The translations under genes were made by a program, and so were the position numbers. The notes beneath the pieces are model-generated. The model worked only from the letters and a program-made list of their open reading frames with translations. It did not search any database and had not been told where the DNA came from. A stretch of 6,517 nucleotides of DNA, from contig VSMY01000132.1 of the NCBI GenBank assembly GCA_009773995.1, positions 1 through 6,517 on the forward strand. Direction: 5' to 3'. Source of the stretch: Oscillibacter sp. (lineage in GTDB: Bacteria > Bacillota > Clostridia > Oscillospirales > Oscillospiraceae). Shown here piece after piece: positions 1-5,412 of this stretch. Each line of letters begins with the position of its first letter. Position 1 is the stretch's first letter.

Positions 1-205
1 GCCCCCCAAGATGAAGGCCACCCCTTGGACGGAGGCCGAGGAGAAATTCCACGGCCAGCCGGAGCCCCAGGCCCCGGAGGTCCCCCAGGCGGAGGAGACG
101 GCGGAGCCCGCGCCGGTGGTTTTGGAATGGAAGTCGGAATTCAACGTGGAGAAGTACGAAAAGGAACTTCAGGAGAAGCAGGAGGCGGACCATGACGGCC
201 GGTGA
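1..205 (+). CDS. Unrecognised acidic protein, C-terminal fragment
   Basis: The reading frame is open from the left edge (first whole codon at base 2) and stops with TGA at 203-205. The ATG at 11 has no Shine-Dalgarno sequence before it (the preceding bases are C-rich), so this is most likely the 3' end of a gene that begins outside the window. The visible tail of about 67 residues is low-complexity and hydrophilic: a Pro/Glu/Ala-rich linker followed by a charged segment rich in Lys and Glu that could be helical. No domain is recognisable and no membrane segment is visible. Its end overlaps the next gene by 14 bases in another frame and contains that gene's AGGAGG ribosome binding site. The two are therefore probably co-transcribed and translationally coupled. 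The function cannot be judged from this tail. Confidence 0.6.
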   Translation, partial: PPKMKATPWTEAEEKFHGQPEPQAPEVPQAEETAEPAPVVLEWKSEFNVEKYEKELQEKQEADHDGR

Positions 206-806
206 GGCCACCGCCGCCAGGCCCCAGCGCCGGGTGGGGACCTTCACCCTGGGCGTGGTCCTGGTGGCGGCGGGGATCGGAATGCTGGTCTCCCTGCTGT
301 GGCCCCAGGTGGAGATTGGGTGGCTGCTGAAAGCCTCCCCCCTGATTCTGGTGGCCCTGGGAATAGAGACCCTGCTGTCCGCCCGGGGCGGCGGGAAGGT
401 CAAGTACGACTGGCTGGGGATGCTGCTGTGCTTCCTCCTCGTCGGGGCGGGGCTGGTGTTCTACGCCGCCGCCTGGGCCTGGGAGAACGGGGAGGTTTTC
501 AACGCCTATGACTGCTCCCGCTACGCCGATGAGACCAGCTACCGGATGAGCTATGACTATTTCAACGGCTTCGACTCCCACACCCTCCGCCTGGAGGCTG
601 GGGACACCCTGGCGGGCCGGATCGACACCTGCGGCGGCTGGCTGGAGGTGGAAATCAGCGGTGAGGACGGGGAGACCCTCCTGGAGGGGTCCCCGCTGAA
701 CGGGGAGCAGTCCGTGGAGATTCCCAGGAGCGGGGATTACACCATCCTGGTCCACGGGCGGAAGACCGGCGGGGCGTTCTCCTTTGAGCGGGTCCCGGGA
801 GAATAA
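192..806 (+). CDS. Three-helix membrane protein with LiaF-like N-terminus and extracytoplasmic beta-rich domain
   Basis: A 204-residue protein. The ATG at 192 is preceded by AGGAGG at 180-185 with 6 bases of spacing, which supports this start. Three hydrophobic segments are visible at about residues 15-36, 44-62 and 74-95. The glycine-rich first two, separated by a short turn, resemble the small transmembrane module (LiaI/LiaF-type, DUF5668-like) of Firmicute cell-envelope stress proteins. Residues 100-204 are soluble with alternating beta-strand-like segments, and contain two cysteines (108 and 147) that could form a disulfide if the domain lies outside the cell. The ending, in which a 'GDYTILVHG'-like strand follows an acidic turn, is reminiscent of jelly-roll, pre-peptidase-type domains, but this is only a resemblance. 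It overlaps the upstream gene by 14 bases and is followed by a hairpin. A role in envelope sensing is inference; the exact family is uncertain. Confidence 0.8.
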   Translation: MTAGEATAARPQRRVGTFTLGVVLVAAGIGMLVSLLWPQVEIGWLLKASPLILVALGIETLLSARGGGKVKYDWLGMLLCFLLVGAGLVFYAAAWAWENGEVFNAYDCSRYADETSYRMSYDYFNGFDSHTLRLEAGDTLAGRIDTCGGWLEVEISGEDGETLLEGSPLNGEQSVEIPRSGDYTILVHGRKTGGAFSFERVPGE

Positions 807-815
807 AATGCTATC

Positions 816-847
816 GGAAAGGGCGGACCTGTTGGTCCGCCCTTTCC
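816..847. terminator. Hairpin between convergent genes, likely bidirectional terminator
   Basis: A perfect 14-bp stem (816-829 paired with 834-847, starting GGAAAGGGCGG) has a 4-base loop (TGTT). It lies 10 bases after the stop of the plus-strand membrane protein gene and 5 bases beyond the stop of the minus-strand DUF4177 gene, so it can serve both converging units. Neither side has a perfect T-run directly after the stem: the plus side reads CTGTCTC, and the minus side has a TTTT about 7 bases on. Termination efficiency is therefore uncertain. Confidence 0.65.
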
Positions 848-852
848 CTGTC

Positions 853-1011
853 TCATCCCTCAATTTTCCGTTCCAGGGTGACAATGACCCCCATGCTCAT
901 CACCAGATTGGGACACATGGCCGCTAAACGCCAGCCCTCCTTAGCAAAGCGGTTGAGCGCCTCCTCACACTCCTTGGGCTGAAGAAAGCTCAAAACCTGA
1001 TACTCATACAT
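853..1011 (-). CDS. DUF4177-family small protein
   Basis: A 52-residue gene, easily missed because of its size. The ATG at 1009-1011 is preceded by a perfect AGGAGG (1020-1025, 8 bases of spacing) and the frame stops with TGA at 853-855. The product starts MYEYQVLSF, continues with a short helix (about residues 12-25) and an 'EGWRL' turn (25-29), and ends in a hydrophobic strand (about 39-48) closing with LERK. The order of strand, helix with a Leu/Asn/Glu face, conserved Gly-Trp, then a strand ending in charged residues is the pattern of the DUF4177 family (small alpha/beta proteins of unknown function). It lies 29 bases after the DUF3169 stop codon, so it is probably the last gene of the XRE-DUF3169 operon, which then meets the hairpin at 816-847. 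No membrane segment or signal peptide is visible. The function is unknown. Confidence 0.82.
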   Translation of the reverse strand: MYEYQVLSFLQPKECEEALNRFAKEGWRLAAMCPNLVMSMGVIVTLERKIEG

Positions 1012-1040
1012 ATTGGTTTCCTCCTATGATTAATGTGGTA

Positions 1041-1811
1041 TCACTGGGCCTCCGTATGCTTGCCCAGCCGGATGCACTCCAGGCTGTAGGTCACCTGCAG
1101 GACCCCCCAGACCAGCAGCAGGACGAAGACCGGGAGGACGCTCATCTCAAAGACCAGGCTCAGCGTCACCAGCGCCAGCCAGAGGCCGATGCAGAACCGG
1201 CCGGCGACCATGTAGGCCCGGTAGCAGGCCTGGCCGATCTGGCGGCGCTCCGACTCGTCGCAGCTCTCCAGCCACTTCTTTTGGAACTTGGCGTCGTAGA
1301 CGCTGCCGTGCTTTTCCGGGTTCATCCTCCGCTCCAGGTCCACGGCTTTCTGCTGGGCGAAAATCACCAAGGCGCAGGAGAGGACAAACACCCCCACCAG
1401 GGCCAGGGCGGAAATCTCCCCGTCGATGCAGTAGACGCAGAACGCGGCCATGAAGAAGAAGTTGACGAGGAGCTGGACCGCGCTGAGGAGCAGCACCCAG
1501 CTCAGCGCCTGTTCGATGGCCTCCGACGTCTCGTCCTCATCCCCGCCGTCCCAGGCGGCGAACTTCTTCGCGGCGGAGCGGTAGAGGAAAAAGGCGGTCC
1601 CCAGGGTCAAGACCGAGGTCGCGGGAATGCCCCAGGGGGTGACGGCGGAGAGAACCCCGTTGACCCAGGCGGCCAGTCTGTCCGCCACATCAAAAAACCG
1701 GCCTACGCCGACGGCAAAGCCCATCACGCCGCCAAGCAGCAGCGACCCCAGCAGGGTCAGGGCGAACTTGGGCAGGGCCTTCCGGTTCTCACCCTTCTCT
1801 TTTTTATACAT
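1041..1811 (-). CDS. DUF3169-family multi-pass membrane protein
   Basis: A 256-residue protein with about six hydrophobic segments, at roughly residues 15-40, 60-80, 103-128, 133-153, 202-221 and 223-245. Between segments 4 and 5 is a polar cytoplasmic-looking loop with the signature NPEKHGSVYDAKFQKKW (164-180), followed by an acidic 'ESCDESERR' stretch. This loop and the overall six-segment plan are characteristic of DUF3169 proteins, a Firmicute family of unknown function that typically sits beside a small XRE regulator, as it does here. The start at 1811 is supported by AGGAGG at 1821-1826 (9-base spacing). The first 8 bases overlap the end of the regulator gene, indicating translational coupling. 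Such pairs are often compared with toxin-immunity or bacteriocin-resistance membrane proteins, but nothing in the sequence establishes a substrate or activity. Confidence 0.88.
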   Translation of the reverse strand: MYKKEKGENRKALPKFALTLLGSLLLGGVMGFAVGVGRFFDVADRLAAWVNGVLSAVTPWGIPATSVLTLGTAFFLYRSAAKKFAAWDGGDEDETSEAIEQALSWVLLLSAVQLLVNFFFMAAFCVYCIDGEISALALVGVFVLSCALVIFAQQKAVDLERRMNPEKHGSVYDAKFQKKWLESCDESERRQIGQACYRAYMVAGRFCIGLWLALVTLSLVFEMSVLPVFVLLLVWGVLQVTYSLECIRLGKHTEAQ

Positions 1812-2019
1812 GGCTCTCTTCCTCCTGATAGGTAAAAATGTCTTCGACCTGCACGCCGCAGATCTTCGCCAGCTTCAGCGCCAGCGTCACCGAGGGGGAG
1901 TAGTCCCCCCGCTCGATCTGGCTGATGGTCTGCCGGGAAACCCCCGCAAGGCTCCCCAGCTCCTGCTGGTTCACCCCCAGGCGGGCCCGGTGCTCTTTCA
2001 GCCGGTTGGTTAACGGCAT
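1804..2019 (-). CDS. Small XRE-family HTH transcriptional regulator
   Basis: A 71-residue protein consisting almost entirely of one Cro/C1-type helix-turn-helix domain. The HTH spans about residues 17-36 (NQQELGSLAGVSRQTISQIE), followed by the 'RGDYSPSVTLALKLAKICGVQVEDIF' type of C-terminal helices, here about residues 37-62. The start at 2019 is chosen because AGGAGG (2027-2032) precedes it with 7 bases of spacing. A more upstream in-frame ATG at 2082 would lie at or before the predicted transcription start and inside the operator cluster, so it is rejected. The protein has no ligand-binding domain and resembles the stand-alone 65-75 residue repressors found beside DUF3169 genes. It probably binds the TTGACAA/TTGTCAA inverted repeats just upstream and represses its own operon; this is inferred from position. 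Its last 8 bases overlap the DUF3169 start. Confidence 0.92.
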   Translation of the reverse strand: MPLTNRLKEHRARLGVNQQELGSLAGVSRQTISQIERGDYSPSVTLALKLAKICGVQVEDIFTYQEEESHV

Positions 2020-2037
2020 GAGTGGTCCTCCTTCCGT

Positions 2038-2057
2038 TTGACAAGTTCGATTTTCGA
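2038..2057. repeat. Degenerate operator-like repeat (site 1)
   Basis: A TTGACAA half-site (2038-2044), 6 bases, then TTTTCGA (2051-2057), which matches the expected TTGTCAA arm at 5 of 7 positions. It has the same 7-6-7 geometry as the two better copies upstream and its centre is 21 bp from site 2. It lies in the 5' leader of the XRE gene, just before its ribosome binding site. The overlapping perfect TTCGA-AAA-TCGAA inverted repeat on the minus strand is an alternative reading of part of it. Confidence 0.5.
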
Positions 2058-2058
2058 A

Positions 2059-2078
2059 TTGACAAGTATCATTGTCAA
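2059..2078. repeat. Perfect operator-like inverted repeat (site 2)
   Basis: A TTGACAA arm (2059-2065), 6 bases, and TTGTCAA (2072-2078): a perfect 7-bp inverted repeat. It covers the predicted transcription start (about 2076) of the XRE operon promoter, a classical position for a repressor operator. Binding by the adjacent XRE protein is inferred. Confidence 0.7.
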
Positions 2079-2082
2079 ACAT

Positions 2083-2111
2083 AGGATAGCACTGACAAGG
2101 AAAGTTGTCAA
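2083..2111 (-). promoter_or_regulatory. Sigma-A-type promoter of the XRE-DUF3169-DUF4177 operon
   Basis: On the minus strand there is a consensus -35 box TTGACA (2106-2111), a 17-base spacer, and a -10 box TATCCT (2083-2088) preceded by TG at the extended -10 position. The predicted start of transcription is near 2076, giving a leader of about 57 bases before the regulator's ATG. Operator site 3 overlaps the -35 box and spacer, and site 2 covers the start point, so a bound repressor would block RNA polymerase. The promoter is otherwise near-consensus and should be strong when unrepressed. Confidence 0.75.
2092..2111. repeat. Operator-like inverted repeat over the -35 box (site 3)
   Basis: TGACAA (2093-2098), 6 bases, TTGTCA (2105-2110): a perfect 6-bp inverted repeat with the same spacing as site 2. 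The outer seventh position (2092/2111) is mismatched. Its centre lies 33 bp from that of site 2, roughly three helical turns, so proteins on sites 2 and 3 would sit on about the same DNA face. Confidence 0.65.
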
Positions 2112-2122
2112 GAGGAAATTGG

Positions 2123-2156
2123 AAAATCCCCTCCGAACTTTTTCGGAGGGGATTTT
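2123..2156. terminator. Strong intrinsic terminator after the AI-2E transporter gene
   Basis: AAAATCCCCTCCGAA (2123-2137) pairs perfectly with 2142-2156 around a 4-base loop (CTTT). This gives a 15-bp stem with a GC-rich core flanked by A and T tracts. It begins 2 bases beyond the stop codon of the minus-strand AI-2E family gene and separates that unit from the XRE promoter. The A/T symmetry means it could also act on plus-strand transcripts. Confidence 0.88.
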
Positions 2157-2158
2157 AT

Positions 2159-3307
2159 TCAAGGGTCCTTCCATTTTCGCGGGGGGACATGGCGGGCTTT
2201 CAGCCGCGCCTTGACAAAGCCCCGGAAGAGGGCGTAGAGCACGGAGCACAGGGGGATGAAGAACAGCATCCCGGCGACGCCCATCAGCTTGCCGCCCAAG
2301 GTGACGGCGGCCAGGACCCAGATGGAGGGCAGGCCCACGGAATTGCCCACCACATGGGGGTAAATCAAATTGCCCTCAATCTGCTGGAGCGCCAGGAAGA
2401 GCACCACGAAGCCCACCGCCTGCCAGGGGTTCGTCACGGCGATGAGCAGGGCTCCCACCACGCAGCCGATGAAGGCCCCCACCACGGGAATCAGGGCCGT
2501 CAGGGCGATGAGCACCCCCACCAGCAGGGCGTAGGGCATGCGGAAAATGGTCATGGCCGCCACGAAGAGCGTGCCTAAAATCACCGCCTCCACGCACTGG
2601 CCGGAGAGGAAGCTGGAGAAGGTGCGGTTTGAGAGGCGGAGAACCTCCAGGGCCCGGTCCGCCCAGGGCTCGGGAAAGAGGGCGTAGAGCACCTGGCGGC
2701 CCTGACGGCTGAGGCGCTCTTTCTGCAAAAGCACATAGAAGGAAAAGATCAGGCCGATGACAAAGGTGCTGACGCCGCTGACCACGCCGCCGATGAGCAC
2801 CCCGCCGGAGGACACCAGCCCGCCGCCCCAGTCCCGGACCAGGGAGACGGCCTTTTCCGTCAGGGCCCTCCAGTCGAATTGAAGGTCCGCCGCGAAGGTC
2901 TCCAGCTGGGGGAGCCAGGACTCCAGCTCCGCCAGCTGCTCCTGGGTCCGCCGGATGGCGGCGGGAAGCTGGCCGCTGATGGACCGCACCGCGTCCCCGA
3001 TGCCGGGGCTGACGACGCAGACCGCCAGGGCGATCACCCCCGTCATGGCCGCCAGGGTCAGAATCAGGGCCAGGGGACGGCGAAGGGACTTCCACCGCTT
3101 CCCCTTGGGGAGACAGCCCTCAATGGCCCGCATGGGGACATTTAGAATAAAGGCGATGGCCCCGCCCGCCAGAAAGGGGGACAGCACCCCCAGCGCCCAC
3201 CGGAGGGCCCCCGCCACGGCGGAGAGGTTTTGCAGGGCGCAGAAGAAGGCCACGCCGCCGCAGACCACCGCCAGGCGCTGCTTGATTTGTTCCCGGTTCC
3301 AGTCCAT
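2159..3307 (-). CDS. AI-2E family transporter (PF01594)
   Basis: A 382-residue integral membrane protein. Visible hydrophobic segments lie at about 13-34, 38-57, 78-100, 165-195, 240-257, 259-288, 296-309 and 326-360. Residues 104-160 form a polar, helical stretch of the kind that separates the N- and C-terminal membrane halves in this family. The C-terminal half carries the family's best-conserved motifs: 'FLSGQCVEAVILGT' (233-246), 'RMPYALLVGVLIALTALIP' (256-274), 'QQIEGNLIYP' (308-317) and 'GNSVGLPSIWVLAAVTLGG' (321-339). This is the Firmicute subtype of the family that includes E. coli TqsA; most members have no proven substrate, and some act as sodium/proton antiporters, so 'AI-2 exporter' is only a family name here. 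The start codon lies 3 bases after the stop of the carbonic anhydrase-like gene and has no good ribosome binding site of its own, implying translational coupling. A strong terminator follows at once. Confidence 0.93.
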   Translation of the reverse strand: MDWNREQIKQRLAVVCGGVAFFCALQNLSAVAGALRWALGVLSPFLAGGAIAFILNVPMRAIEGCLPKGKRWKSLRRPLALILTLAAMTGVIALAVCVVSPGIGDAVRSISGQLPAAIRRTQEQLAELESWLPQLETFAADLQFDWRALTEKAVSLVRDWGGGLVSSGGVLIGGVVSGVSTFVIGLIFSFYVLLQKERLSRQGRQVLYALFPEPWADRALEVLRLSNRTFSSFLSGQCVEAVILGTLFVAAMTIFRMPYALLVGVLIALTALIPVVGAFIGCVVGALLIAVTNPWQAVGFVVLFLALQQIEGNLIYPHVVGNSVGLPSIWVLAAVTLGGKLMGVAGMLFFIPLCSVLYALFRGFVKARLKARHVPPRKWKDP

Positions 3308-3310
3308 GGC

Positions 3311-3793
3311 TCAGCCCCGGCGATAGGCTTGCGCAGCGTGGAGATACCCTTCGGCGGATTTCCGGTTGGCGGCGATCTCCGCCTCCGTCAGAGGGCGGAC
3401 CACCTTGGCGGGGCTTCCTAAAATCATGGACCCGGCGGGGGCGTCCATCTTCCCCGTCACCAGGGCCCCCGCGCCCACGATGCAGTCGTCCCCGATTTTC
3501 GCGCCGTTGAGGACCACGGCCCCCATGCCGATGAGGACGTTGTCCCCCACGGTGCAGCCGTGGACGATGGCCCCGTGGCCGACGGTGCACCCCGCTCCCA
3601 CATGGGTCTCCTCGTGGAGGACGGCGCAGTCCTGGATGTTGGTGTTCTCTCCCACGGTGACGGCTCCGTCGTCCCCCCGGAGGACGGCGTTGTACCAGAC
3701 GCTGACGCCCTTTCCCAGGGTCACGTCGCCGCTGACCCTGGCGCCGTCGCAGATCAGCACATCGGGGGTGGTCTCCTGCAATTTGACAGACAT
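3311..3793 (-). CDS. Gamma-class carbonic anhydrase family protein (left-handed beta-helix)
   Basis: A 160-residue protein made largely of hexapeptide repeats of the [LIV]-G-x-x-x-x type (about residues 10-115), which fold into a left-handed beta-helix, followed by a C-terminal helix (about 135-158). Comparison with the archaeal enzyme Cam places the conserved residues at Arg39, Gln54 and Asp55, with three histidine metal ligands at His60, His73 and His78. All three histidines are present, with the spacing expected for the short, YrdA/PaaY-like subclass. The acidic loop carrying the Cam proton-shuttle glutamate is absent, as is usual in this subclass, so carbonic anhydrase activity is possible but unproven. 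The start at 3793 has a modest GAGG (3802-3805, 8-base spacing). No promoter or terminator is evident in the 76 bases after the aminopeptidase gene, so read-through from that gene is likely. The AI-2E gene follows after 3 bases. Confidence 0.93.
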   Translation of the reverse strand: MSVKLQETTPDVLICDGARVSGDVTLGKGVSVWYNAVLRGDDGAVTVGENTNIQDCAVLHEETHVGAGCTVGHGAIVHGCTVGDNVLIGMGAVVLNGAKIGDDCIVGAGALVTGKMDAPAGSMILGSPAKVVRPLTEAEIAANRKSAEGYLHAAQAYRRG

Positions 3794-3869
3794 GGTGTTT
3801 TCCTCGTTTCGTTATGTGATTTGCCGGATTCGTTTCCCGGCGGAACGGCGGTTCCGGCGGACGGGCCCC

Positions 3870-5105
3870 TTATGAAAATTCCGGGGCGAAATTCCCGTCG
3901 ATAAAAATGGGAACCTCCCTCCCCTCCCGGTCCGTCCCCAGGATAGAGAGGTCCGCCGTGCCGATCATGAAGTCCACGTGGGTGATGGAGTCGTTGAGGC
4001 CCCGGGCCTTTAACTCGTCCTTGGTCATTTTCTGGCCCCCCTCCAGGCAGGGGTACGCCTCGCCGAAGGCGATGTGGCAGGCGGCGTTCTCGTCGAACAG
4101 CGTGTTATAGAACAACAGGTTTTGATTAGAGATGGGGCTGTCGTAGGGAACCAGGGCCGCCTCGCCGAAATAGGCCGCGCCCTCGTCCACGCCGACGGCG
4201 GCTTTCAGGGTCTCCTCCCCCTGCTCCGCGTGGACCTCCACGATTTTTCCTTCCTTCACCACGAAGCGGAATTTGTCGATGACGTTTCCGTCGTGGACCA
4301 GGGGCATGGAGGCGTATACCACGCCGTTGGAGCCGGTTTTCAGGGGGGAGGTGAAGATCTCCTCCGTGGGAATGTTGGCGATATAGCTGCGGCCGGAGAG
4401 GGTCCGGTCCCCGCCGCTCTCCCAGATGTGCCCCTCGGGAAGCTCCACGGTCAGGTCCGTACCCAAGGAATTCGTGTAATGGAGGGATTTTAATTTCAGG
4501 GCGTTCAGCTTCTCCAGGCGGCGCTCCAGAGTGGCCAGGTGCTCCTCCCAGCGCTGAACGGCCTTCCCGTCCCCGGTGACCCGGACGGCGGCGAAGATGG
4601 CGTCCCAAAGGGCCGCCACGGCCTCGTCCTCCCCCATGTCCGGGAAGACCCGGACGGCCCAGGAGGGAATGGGGATGGAGGCGATGCACCAGGGGAAACC
4701 CCCGCACATCTGGAGCCGGTCGAAGTCCTTGAGGGCCTTGCCGCTGGAGCGCTGGGCCCGGATGACGCGGCCGGACTCCACCCCTTTCAGGTTCTCCGGG
4801 TCGCTGGCGGAGATGGCAAGATAGGCCGTCCCCTCCAGGGCCTGGTCGTTGAAGAAGTGCCGCCGCCAGAGGGGCACCGTGTCGAAGACCTCGTCGGAGG
4901 CGCGGAGGTACTTCATCCGGGTCATGGCGTCGTCGGTCCAGTTCATGACGACTTCACAGCAGCCCGCCTCATAGGCCTCTTCCGCGCACAGGCGGGCGAA
5001 GGGAGCGCACTCCACCGGGGAGGAAATCACCATCCGCTGGCCGGGATAGGGGTTCAGGCCCACCCGGACCAGGAGGCGGGCGTATTCACGGAGCTTTTGT
5101 TCCAT
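3870..5105 (-). CDS. M29-family metallo-aminopeptidase (AmpS/PepS/AmpT-like)
   Basis: A 411-residue cytosolic aminopeptidase, the usual length for family M29 (thermophilic aminopeptidase family), which removes N-terminal residues from peptides using two metal ions. The C-terminal catalytic domain has the expected ligands: Glu249 in 'NIPTEEIFTSP', Glu315 in 'YFGEAALVPYDSPIS', His344 in 'ENAACHIAFG', and His376 and Asp378 in 'THVDFMIGTADL'. The N-terminal part (about 1-200) has the family's 'NPYPGQRMVI' opening, and a conserved tyrosine at 351 is also present. No signal peptide is seen. The ATG at 5105 is preferred because GGAAGGA (5114-5120) precedes it with 8 bases of spacing and because it begins like other family members. 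The frame stays open for 72 more codons upstream, but that stretch crosses the promoter and hairpins and does not look like protein. It is probably the first gene of a unit with the carbonic anhydrase-like and AI-2E genes. Confidence 0.95.
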   Translation of the reverse strand: MEQKLREYARLLVRVGLNPYPGQRMVISSPVECAPFARLCAEEAYEAGCCEVVMNWTDDAMTRMKYLRASDEVFDTVPLWRRHFFNDQALEGTAYLAISASDPENLKGVESGRVIRAQRSSGKALKDFDRLQMCGGFPWCIASIPIPSWAVRVFPDMGEDEAVAALWDAIFAAVRVTGDGKAVQRWEEHLATLERRLEKLNALKLKSLHYTNSLGTDLTVELPEGHIWESGGDRTLSGRSYIANIPTEEIFTSPLKTGSNGVVYASMPLVHDGNVIDKFRFVVKEGKIVEVHAEQGEETLKAAVGVDEGAAYFGEAALVPYDSPISNQNLLFYNTLFDENAACHIAFGEAYPCLEGGQKMTKDELKARGLNDSITHVDFMIGTADLSILGTDREGREVPIFIDGNFAPEFS

Positions 5106-5154
5106 GTTTGGGGTCCTTCCTTTCCGCAGGTATTCTATGGAAATATTATGTGCG

Positions 5155-5183
5155 ATTATAGAGCATTTGAGCCGAGAAGTAAA
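5155..5183 (-). promoter_or_regulatory. Likely sigma-A promoter of the aminopeptidase gene
   Basis: On the minus strand a perfect -10 box TATAAT (5155-5160) is preceded by a 17-base spacer and TTTACT (5178-5183), a 4-of-6 match to TTGACA. The predicted start is near 5148, about 43 bases before the ATG at 5105. The surrounding DNA is visibly AT-richer than the genes on either side. Confidence 0.7.
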
Positions 5184-5282
5184 GGAGAAGGGAGACAGGT
5201 TTTTAAAATGTTCATGAACCGGGGAATGGCTCCCAGTTTGCCAAAAAGAGGTAAAGAGTTGGGCAACAGGAAGGAAGGGTGT

Positions 5283-5313
5283 GTGCGGGAAACCCAGGAG
5301 GGGTTTCCTGCAC
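5283..5313. repeat. Intergenic inverted repeat / hairpin A
   Basis: The arms are GTGCGGGAAACCC (5283-5295) and GGGTTTCCTGCAC (5301-5313) around a 5-base loop. Eight inner pairs are perfect; the next is G-T, which pairs as a G-U wobble only in a plus-strand RNA, and four more perfect pairs follow. It has no T-run and so is not a normal terminator. It lies upstream of the aminopeptidase promoter, between it and the DUF378 gene. Confidence 0.65.
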
Positions 5314-5326
5314 CATTTCAATCAAT

Positions 5327-5359
5327 GGGTTTTCAGAACTTAAAAAGTTCTGAAAACCC
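5327..5359. repeat. Intergenic inverted repeat / hairpin B
   Basis: A perfect 14-bp repeat, GGGTTTTCAGAACT (5327-5340) with 5346-5359. An additional T-A pair leaves a loop of only three A's. There is no T-run on either side, so it does not look like a simple terminator. It abuts hairpin C at base 5359. Confidence 0.7.
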
Positions 5360-5412
5360 CCACCCGGCGTGAGAAAAGCCCCCTTTGGGGGGCTTTTTTC
5401 ATGCCGGGTGGG
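5359..5412. terminator. Long hairpin C: terminator of the DUF378 gene, with a better plus-strand fold
   Basis: The inner stem AAAAGCCCCC (5374-5383) with 5388-5397 is a perfect 10-bp, terminator-like hairpin lying just past the DUF378 stop codon (5399-5401). On the plus strand the T-run is six long (5394-5399); on the minus strand it is four. The stem continues outward to 5359/5412, giving 25 consecutive pairs in plus-strand RNA if two G-U wobbles (5369/5402 and 5373/5398) are allowed. The outer arm lies inside the last codons of DUF378. Its use as a terminator of the DUF378 gene is likely; the extended fold is an observation. Confidence 0.75.

Noticed and set aside
141..884. Long minus-strand open frame opposite the LiaF-like gene
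   Set aside because: Low-complexity Pro/Gly/Gln-rich translation that crosses the hairpin and the end of the DUF4177 gene; no ribosome binding site or domain.
1026..1835. Long plus-strand open frame opposite DUF3169
   Set aside because: Its composition (Gln/Pro/Asp/Gly-rich, no domain) is the mirror of a GC-rich membrane-protein gene; the minus-strand frame has clear DUF3169 features and a ribosome binding site.
2020..2082. Upstream ATG at 2082 extending the XRE regulator by 21 residues
   Set aside because: The added stretch encodes the operator repeats, starts before the predicted transcription start and lacks a ribosome binding site; AGGAGG points to 2019.
2059..2087. Possible plus-strand promoter TTGACA-N17-TAGGAT
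   Set aside because: The -35 match is a by-product of the symmetric operator, the -10 is poor, and a transcript would run straight into the terminator hairpin at 2123-2156 with no plus-strand gene beyond.
3841..3856. Small CGGAAC/GTTCCG hairpin after the aminopeptidase gene as a terminator
   Set aside because: Only 6 bp and not followed by a T-run on the minus strand; read-through to the carbonic anhydrase-like gene seems more likely.
5106..5321. In-frame N-terminal extension of the aminopeptidase by 72 codons to an ATG at 5321
   Set aside because: It crosses a TATAAT promoter and hairpin A, has no family resemblance, and the ATG at 5105 has a good ribosome binding site and gives the normal family length.
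4539..5372. Long plus-strand open frame opposite the aminopeptidase N-terminus
   Set aside because: An antisense shadow of a GC-rich gene; no recognisable domain, and it runs through the intergenic promoter and hairpins.
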